DNA of 64,000 bases, from assembly GCA_022393335.1 (NCBI GenBank), contig JAJEKB010021865.1, positions 200,225 to 264,224 of the forward strand. Direction: 5' to 3'. Positions within the stretch are counted from its first letter, which is position 1. The number at the start of each line of letters is the position of its first letter. Of the stretch, positions 57,555 through 64,000 are shown piece after piece. Origin of the DNA: Macrotrachela quadricornifera (taxonomy: Eukaryota > Rotifera > Eurotatoria > Philodinida > Philodinidae). The position numbers and the translations under genes are program-made. The notes under the pieces were generated by a model. The model made no database searches. It was not told the DNA's origin and saw nothing but the letters and a program-made list of their open reading frames with translations.

Positions 57555-59677
57555 TCAAGAAAGAACACACATGGCATCTCGTTGCAATTTCTTTTTTACA
57601 ATATCAAGGTTATTTCTCCATTTTCGAAGTTCAGGGTGATTTGATGGTAATGAAAGTTCTCCAATATTCACTGCACGTTCATAATACGAAAGTGCTTTCG
57701 AGTATTCACCCATGTTGTAATAAACTCCACCAATGTTGCCGTAGGATATAGCCAAATCAGGATGGTTTGCAGGAAGTGATTGTTGTTGAATTTCAAGGGC
57801 TTTTTCATAATACGAAAGTGCTTTCGAGTATTCACCCATGTTGTAATAAACTCCACCAATGTTGCCGTAGGATATAGCCAAATCAGGATGGTTTGCAGGA
57901 AGTGATTGTTGTGTAATTTTAAGGTCTTTTTCATAATACGAAAGTGCTTTCGAGTATTCACCCCTGTTCTGATACACCAAACCGATGTTGTTGTAGGTCG
58001 AAGCCAAATCAGGATGATTTGCAGGAAGTGATTGTTTTTGAATTTCAANNNNNNNNNNTCAAGAGCTTTTTTATGAGACGAAAGTGCTTTCGAGTATTCA
58101 CCCATATTCCTATACACATTACCGATGTTGTTGTAGAGCACACCCAAATCAGGATGATTTGAAGGGAGAATTTTTTTATAGACTTTAAATGATTTTTCGT
58201 AGAAAGCAATTGCTTCTTGATATTCTCCTTGCATATCTTTTATCCATACGAGTTCCTTATAAATATTTCCTTTTTCCCTTTCATCAGTTGTTTGTTCAAG
58301 AAGAACTTCATACACTTCTTGAGCCTTTTTCGATTGACCTATTTTATATAGTAATTTACCCAATTGAGCCCATCCTCTTGATCCTTCAGTTTCTTCTCGT
58401 ATACGATCAGTAAGTATACGACGATCTTCGTCATTATCACTGATAAGAGACAAATCCACTTGAAAGAGACGAGGATTACTATCCAATTGCTTAATATCAT
58501 CGATACGAAATACTGTATGCATGGAGAAGAGAATTTCATCTTCTTCTGGATAATAGCTAATACCATTGATGGAAGCGAAAGGAGTTGATGGTATCGAAGG
58601 ATTGATATTCATGACGAAAAGGATACCCACCATGTCGGGACTAAAAAGAGCTTTGTGGGCAAAAGGTAGAGAAACTTGACGATCTTTGCTGGTAGATAAA
58701 AAATTGTTAAAGGATATTAAACCACCTTTGTTGTTCCTTAATTGATCAAAATTTGTCTTGGATAAAGCTTGACCACGATATACATTGAAAGTTGTAGCAT
58801 TATGATGACCAAATTGCTCTTTGTGTAGTTCATCGATCTGTTGATGTAAATCATTGATGAAAAATCCCATTTTAATCATAATATCTCCATCCATTGTTCG
58901 AAGGCCACGATTGAGCATTGGATATAGAAATGATTCACATGTGTACCACCAAATAGGAGTTTTAGTACGATAAGTTTGTTTCAATTGTTTAACATTGATC
59001 AATTCTTGTTCGTTGTCAACGAAGGCATCTTCACAGTATTCAATAAATTCTTTAAAGTGGCTTTCTTCAAATTTGATGGATAATAAGATTTCTTTGAAGA
59101 TTTGTGTATACATAAAAGTTGGATCTAATTGATCCAACTTTGTATTCGATATATCATTACTTGTATTCATAATGCTCATGGAAATTAAATTTTTTTCACA
59201 TTGTTGAGTTGCTTCTTTAAGAGCAGCACAAATCGAGGTAATTTCTGTGAATACACCTCGAATTTTTGACCATTCTTTAGCCCATTTTTCGTGGTATTTT
59301 TTATTACCACAAAAGATAAAAATTGAATCTACTTGGGACATATTGTGAATACGAGGCACAATATGTTCACCAAATGCACCAGATATAATCATACATACCT
59401 TTTCCTGGTTATTAGTTTCTAGAAATTGTATACATTCTTGTCCATCAGTGAATGTATTGATGCTGTTTACTACACGGCGTAGTTGTGCTATGGTGTTTTG
59501 ACAATCAGCGTTATGTTCTGCATCAATATTCTTATCTAACCAAATGAGAAGAACATTTTGTACCATTTTGATGTTACTTCGTCGACGTACAGGTACATCT
59601 TTTGGAACAGTTGATACTTGTTCTATTTCTTGTACATTATTAGTGTTGTCAGTAGTCGTTGATTTTTGCTTGCTCAT
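57555..59677 (-). CDS. TPR/kinesin-light-chain-repeat protein with ADP-ribosyltransferase domain
   Basis: The frame opens at 59677 (MSKQKSTTTD) and ends at 57555; a 10-N gap (58049-58058) artificially shifts the frame. Residues 1-170 form an N-terminal domain (VLLIWLDKN..., MIISGAFGEHIVPRI). Residues ~190-400 look like an arginine-type mono-ADP-ribosyltransferase with the R-S-E triad: R301 (NVYRGQAL), STS at 328-330 (NFLSTSKD) and ExE at 379-381 (EEDEILF). After a linker come ~42-residue TPR repeats (NHPDLAISYGNIGGVYYNMG and variants), at least five visible. Such TPR-ART proteins are a known large bdelloid family; the target is unknown, and the TPRs probably bind partners. The last two repeats are almost identical at DNA level over 126 bp. 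The catalytic residues look intact, so activity is likely. Confidence 0.88.
58049..58058. other. Assembly gap (10 Ns) inside the TPR repeats
   Basis: Ten Ns interrupt the tandem TPR repeats of the ADP-ribosyltransferase gene. The frame differs on each side, so the true gap length is unknown and repeat units may be missing. Confidence 0.98.
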
Positions 59678-60336
59678 AATTTTGATGTGTGAATGTTTTT
59701 AAATTTGAAATAGTTGAAAAAAAATACTAGTGAAAATATGATCTAAAATGTAATCTTTTAAAGGGTATTTATTTCCTTGCTAGATTTTTTTTCTTTCTTT
59801 CTGTCTCTTTTTTCGAATTATGTTTATTTTTTGTTTTATTATTGTAGGGTGTCAGAGATCCTTTTAGCTTCCTTCTTTTGGTTCGTTTCCATTTCGAATG
59901 ATGAGAGAGAAACAACCAAAGAATGTAACAAAAACAAAGAAAACGAGATAGGACAAGAAAACGACAATGCGAAAGATGAATAGAATGAATTCGGCCAGCA
60001 ACAGCTGAAATGATGTGAACAACATACCTGTAAGATACCTCTCTACGAAGCAAAAAATGTATGTCCACACACATTTGATGATATGAGCAAAAGAAATAGA
60101 AAAAAAATTGAAAGAGGACAAAAAAGATTAGAGAAGAACGAAGAAACGAAAACACATTCACCGAAAAAATGAGATAAAAGAATAGCGTATATGGTTAAAG
60201 ACAAGAAGACAAATATGAGTGTAGTCTTATGATAAAAAGAAAAAAACAGGAAAAATGTTAACTGACGAAATTTTCATTTACGGAAAGAAAACAAAGTTTA
60301 ACGACGATATCTCCATTTGTGGACAGAAAACTTTAA
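59678..60336. other. Upstream region of the TPR-ART gene
   Basis: Probable promoter and 5' region. Overlapping frames at 59769-60161 on both strands come from purine/pyrimidine-skewed sequence and are not supported as genes. Confidence 0.4.
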
Positions 60337-60777
60337 TTAAACTATTCGATTGTGAGAGTAATATTGAAATACATGATTATATGAATAATTCAATTCTTTA
60401 CTAAGAATATCAAATGCAATAGCTTCACAATAGGGTTTAACATGAAATTGTAGAATTGAAAGATCTGGATGAACACCATAAACAGTGAAGTTATGCGAAA
60501 ATGTTTTAATTTTATTGAACAAGTTTAGATAAAGATTGTTGAATTTACACCCTAGAATAGTTGTTGTTGATGAGTTTACTTCACGATAATATAGTTTTTT
60601 ATGTTCAATCCAATTATAAACAATACGAGCTTTATTAAGAATTGGAGGTTGGCGTGAATTACATTTATCAAACGAAAAATATTGAACATCCTGAGAGTGA
60701 GGGTGAGAATGTGACAGTGGGTGATGGTGTGAGGGTGAGGGTGAATGAGGGTGGGTGAAAGTCTTGAGTAATGTCAA
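60337..60777 (-). CDS. Unrecognised C-terminal coding fragment
   Basis: An open minus-strand frame to 60337. About 115 residues are protein-like (QYFSFDKCNSRQPPILN, IVYNWIEHKKLYYREV, VYGVHPDLSILQFHVKP, EAIAFDILSKELNYSYN). The first ~30 codons (HPHSPSPSHHHPLSHSHPHS) translate a GTGAGG-type simple repeat and are probably not original protein. The fragment may be the last exon of a gene whose upstream part lies beyond the low-complexity DNA, or a truncated gene. Ser/His-rich low complexity replaces any clear start. No family recognised. Confidence 0.4.
   Translation of the reverse strand: MTLLKTFTHPHSPSPSHHHPLSHSHPHSQDVQYFSFDKCNSRQPPILNKARIVYNWIEHKKLYYREVNSSTTTILGCKFNNLYLNLFNKIKTFSHNFTVYGVHPDLSILQFHVKPYCEAIAFDILSKELNYSYNHVFQYYSHNRIV
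60692..60765. repeat. GTGAGG-type simple repeat
   Basis: GAGAGTGAGGGTGAGAATG... and GTGAGGGTGAGGGTGAATG form an impure G-rich microsatellite. The G runs are on the plus strand. Confidence 0.85.
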
Positions 60778-63700
60778 TAATCATGCAAGAACTTTTGTAG
60801 TTTTGCAAATCTTTTTAAATTTTCTGTTATCTTTCGAACTTTGATCTTTCACAGTCTTTGAATTCTTTCAAAGTCTCGCTATATTTCATAAAACCTCATG
60901 ATGTTGAGCAAAGTCTTTGAGAAATTTTAAAAGTCATGAAGTCTACGGTCATCTCTTCGACAGAATACAAAATAAAAATTTAATATCTATTCCATGGTTT
61001 TAGAAAAATAAGAAAATGAGTTTTTGAATTTGATTTAATGAGACTGAAGATCTAATATGCAAAGTCAGTCATATGTAAAGATCAATATCTCAAACAGAAT
61101 GAATGAAAGTTCAAGAATTGATATTCCTAAAAGAACTATCAAAAGAAAAGGTGTTTTATAATTTTTATATGCTAATAATAAACTTGCCAATTATAAACGA
61201 ATTAATTACAAGAAATAAATGTTCTCTTCAACTGATACGAAGGAAAGAATATTTCAGGATTGACTAGAAAAAATGTTGCTACTCTAGACTTTAGTTCATG
61301 TGCCTTAAAATTATTTAACAGCCGCACATCTACACAAATATACATCCATATGTTATAAAATAGTACAAGTTGATCAACTTTAGTAAGATACTCATTGAGA
61401 CAATGATTAGAGATATTTTCTTTCATCGATTTAATTCTATACTTAAGATAAAAACCTACAGATACATAATTTGAAATCTAGACTAGATACTAAAAATTGA
61501 TCCGAATGATAGTATAAATATTTTTTAATGAATAACATTAGAAAAAAAAACTAAATGAATATTGATCTCCTTCTGATAAATTAATTCAATGGACAACAAA
61601 AACTATTCTTAGATAAGAGAAACATAGACTTTCTAAGTCACTATTTAAGAAAAACATCTGAAAAATTCTTGATTATACGTTAAATGATCTACTCTTTCTA
61701 TAAAACCTTACAATAGCCTATGTTTTCATAAACAAACATTATCACTTTTCTATAAATTTCAGAATAATAAACGTTTTTCATGAAAGGGATGACATAATCA
61801 ATCCTTGTTCGTAAAATCAAAAACTTTTTTCCTTTGAGTTTTAAGATACTAAGTCTCTTTTATGTTTATATACTTTTGCTGCCGTAAACCCTTCAGAGAT
61901 ATAGGATATTGCCATGAACCAATGGAGAGTTTATGAAAAGTTGCACATAGGACAAGAATTTAATAGTCTACTCTTTCTTTTTTACAGTATAGATTGAAAT
62001 CTTTATTATCTAGTTAAAAAAGAAAGTTTTATTTTGAATTATTTTAATAATCAATTATTAATAACGAACGTTGAATAATAAATTCGTCTTCTTCTAAATA
62101 GTACTTTGTAAAGGTCAATTTTGTATACAGCATAAAAATTTTATGCGACCGTTAAGATTTAAAGACATCAAAAAATCATTTACTGTACTCATTTTAATTT
62201 TCCTCGTCTTCAATCAAACGAAAACAATGACATTAAGAAATCGACTGCTAATGCACTACTTGAAGCTACACCTTCTTTATCAGTCCCATTATTACCATTA
62301 ATGTACAATATTTCAAAAGGTAAGAACAAAAATAAGAGAGTTTATGCAATATATAAAATTCTTTCGACATCTAGTTTGTCATTTTTGAAATTACAAACTT
62401 TTAAATTAATGGATTATCTTGAAGTACGTAAGTAAGATATTATTCTTCATCTTTGATGAAATAATCATCATCTAGACTGAGTATAACATTTTTTTTTCAT
62501 AAATAGTACAATAGACAATAAATGGCATATTATAATCTATCAATTTTTGTCGGTTGAAATGAAAACTGAATCTCAAATGTACATATTGGTTAAGATTTTT
62601 TGATCTGTCTATTTCGTAGATAATTATTCAATTGAAAACCAAATTCAATATTTAAAAATAATCATCACATATATAATTAAGAACGAACAAGTAATGAGAT
62701 TGATCAAGATTTTATTCGTTTTAATTCTTATTTTTTTTCTCGTCTGCATGTTAGTCATTACTCTCACTGATACACTCAAAAGAATATATTTGATTTATCG
62801 AAATAGCAAAAATACTTTCTCTTTAAATGATGCCGAAGCTCACTATAGAGAGTGACATGCTATCTATGCTGTTAACGTAAATTGCAAGGAACTAAAGAAA
62901 AAGAATGATCAATTTAATTGAACTTTTTGTGAGTTTTTTCTTTTTTATTGCTACCGAAAAACAAAGTTTTTGTTTATATAAACAAAAAAAAGGAAAGATC
63001 GAATATTTAACAAATAACTATTGATCATACATTCCAGATTAAAGATCCTCGTAAATCAGTAAAACAAAAAGAATGTAAGGTTGAGAGTGTCCTAATCTAC
63101 CATAAATAATTTATAACGCCTTGTCATACTTTATGACATTTATCAATCAATAAATTAATTTATCAAACGAATTTTATTTTTGTTTAACTTATTAATTTTA
63201 GTAATCGATGTTGGAATTAAAAATTAGAACCATGCATTTCTCCATTAAATTAATTTTGAGTAATTGTTTTATTTCAAAGTCATTTTTTGTTCATACTTGA
63301 ATTTCCATACAAAAACAAATGAATTTAAAATTTTCAGATAATTGACATAAGTTGTATATGTGTATAGAGCAAAATAAAATAGTAGCATTAATACTTGATC
63401 GGAGAAAGGTCTCACAGTTATTTCTGAAGAATGAGACAAATCAATTACCATTTGATGATATAGTAATATTAAATGAATTTGCACCAATATTTAATGTCAA
63501 AAAGCTTAGAATAAATTATTGCAGTTCTCCACCAAGGTAAAAACGAGTTCTTGAATTATTACGACGAACTGATACGTTCGAAAGATTAAAACTTCGACAG
63601 AAAATAATGCATAACATTTAATTATTATCAAACGTTTATAAGATTTATATAATTGTTCGTCTTGTATTTATAAAATAGATTATGATAAATCACTAATTAC

Positions 63701-64000
63701 TAAGATTATAAAGGTCTTTCGTGAAGTTTAAATAAGTTAATATCAATATTTATTTATTTTAAACACGTTCTTCATCTTGATTTAGGTAATTGTTTAACAC
63801 TATAAAAATGTATTTGTGAGACCTTCACATTTTAGTACAAAATAAAAATGTGCAGAAATCAGTTAAATTAGAAAGAGTTTTAAGCCCTAAGATGCATTTT
63901 ATCATTTTAATACATAACAGAGATTTATTTAATTCTTGCTGAATTGATGGCATTATCTTAAAACAATTAAAATACTAATTTTTGTTTATCAATTAACAAT
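60778..64000. other. Gene-poor terminal stretch with coding-like scraps
   Basis: No confident gene. A 52-codon plus frame at 62143-62301 starts MRPLRFKDIKKSFTVLILIF and continues LVFNQ, resembling a type II membrane anchor. A different frame after it (STANALLEATPSLSVPLLPL) also looks coding and ends at a GGTAAG donor-like site (62320), so it may be a broken or spliced gene start. The 63352-63540 plus frame (DDIVILNEFAPIFNVKKLRI) and the 61202-61426 minus frame are weakly protein-like. I cannot assign any of them. Confidence 0.3.

Noticed and set aside
58049..58162. Apparent frameshift in the TPR-ART gene
   Set aside because: It coincides with ten Ns and both sides continue the same TPR repeat, so it is an assembly-gap artefact rather than a real lesion.
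59769..60161. 130-codon minus-strand frame upstream of the TPR-ART gene
   Set aside because: Phe/Ser/Cys-rich then Lys-rich composition follows nucleotide skew, with overlapping frames on both strands and no domain.
60692..60765. G-rich GTGAGG repeats as possible telomeric repeats
   Set aside because: The unit is irregular, does not match the TGTGGG-type bdelloid telomere repeat, and is followed by ordinary sequence.
1..64000. CRISPR arrays, prokaryotic operons or rRNA genes
   Set aside because: No regularly spaced identical repeats with unique spacers and no rRNA signatures were seen. The gene structures are eukaryotic.

Overview
The window is AT-rich animal nuclear DNA. Short GT-AG introns (many 45-120 bp) interrupt conserved eukaryotic genes, and long gene-poor stretches are crowded with inverted-repeat transposable elements. 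A gene pairing tetratricopeptide/kinesin-light-chain repeats with an ADP-ribosyltransferase domain, an F-box/leucine-rich gene with a decayed paralogue, trans-splice-like acceptors just before start codons, and a degraded single-copy housekeeping gene (TSR1) together suggest a bdelloid rotifer, possibly Rotaria. This is inference from gene content and style; no database search was run. Ten Ns at 58049-58058 show a draft assembly.

Layout. 1-2939: the 3' part of an ERp29-like endoplasmic-reticulum chaperone gene with an unusual LEA-like tail, then a complete nine-exon tafazzin gene. 5255-6296: remnants of an env-like reading frame next to a probable retroelement LTR. 7089-8156: an intronless eight-pass membrane protein gene. 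8435-24289: a repeat-rich block with foldback elements, hAT-like, piggyBac-like and other MITEs, a decayed DDE transposase gene and a long degenerate repeat family carrying a GC-rich hairpin. 24799-31932: a conserved gene cluster with POP1 (RNase P/MRP subunit, minus strand), then CENPV-like and STPG1-like genes on the plus strand only 48 bp apart. 32712-34477: an F-box gene. 35594-37257: two inverted-repeat elements. 38260-39430: a TSR1 pseudogene. 40605-40765: a tRNA-Gly(UCC)-like sequence split by an 89-bp insertion. 41175-49700: more foldback/MITE copies and reverse-oriented copies of the long repeat. 49906-51151: an F-box pseudogene. 51735-56076: large inverted-repeat elements. 57555-59677: the TPR-ADP-ribosyltransferase gene. 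60337-64000: mostly unrecognised, with a fragmentary reading frame and low-complexity DNA.

The conserved genes serve unrelated cell functions: ER folding, cardiolipin remodelling, RNA processing, axoneme structure and protein turnover. They do not form a pathway. The most striking architecture is the mobile-element fraction. One foldback family with termini CTWACGAGGGAAC (and relatives) occurs in at least five places. One copy lies inside a hAT-like MITE that itself lies inside another member of the same family, giving a three-level nest that can be resolved base by base.
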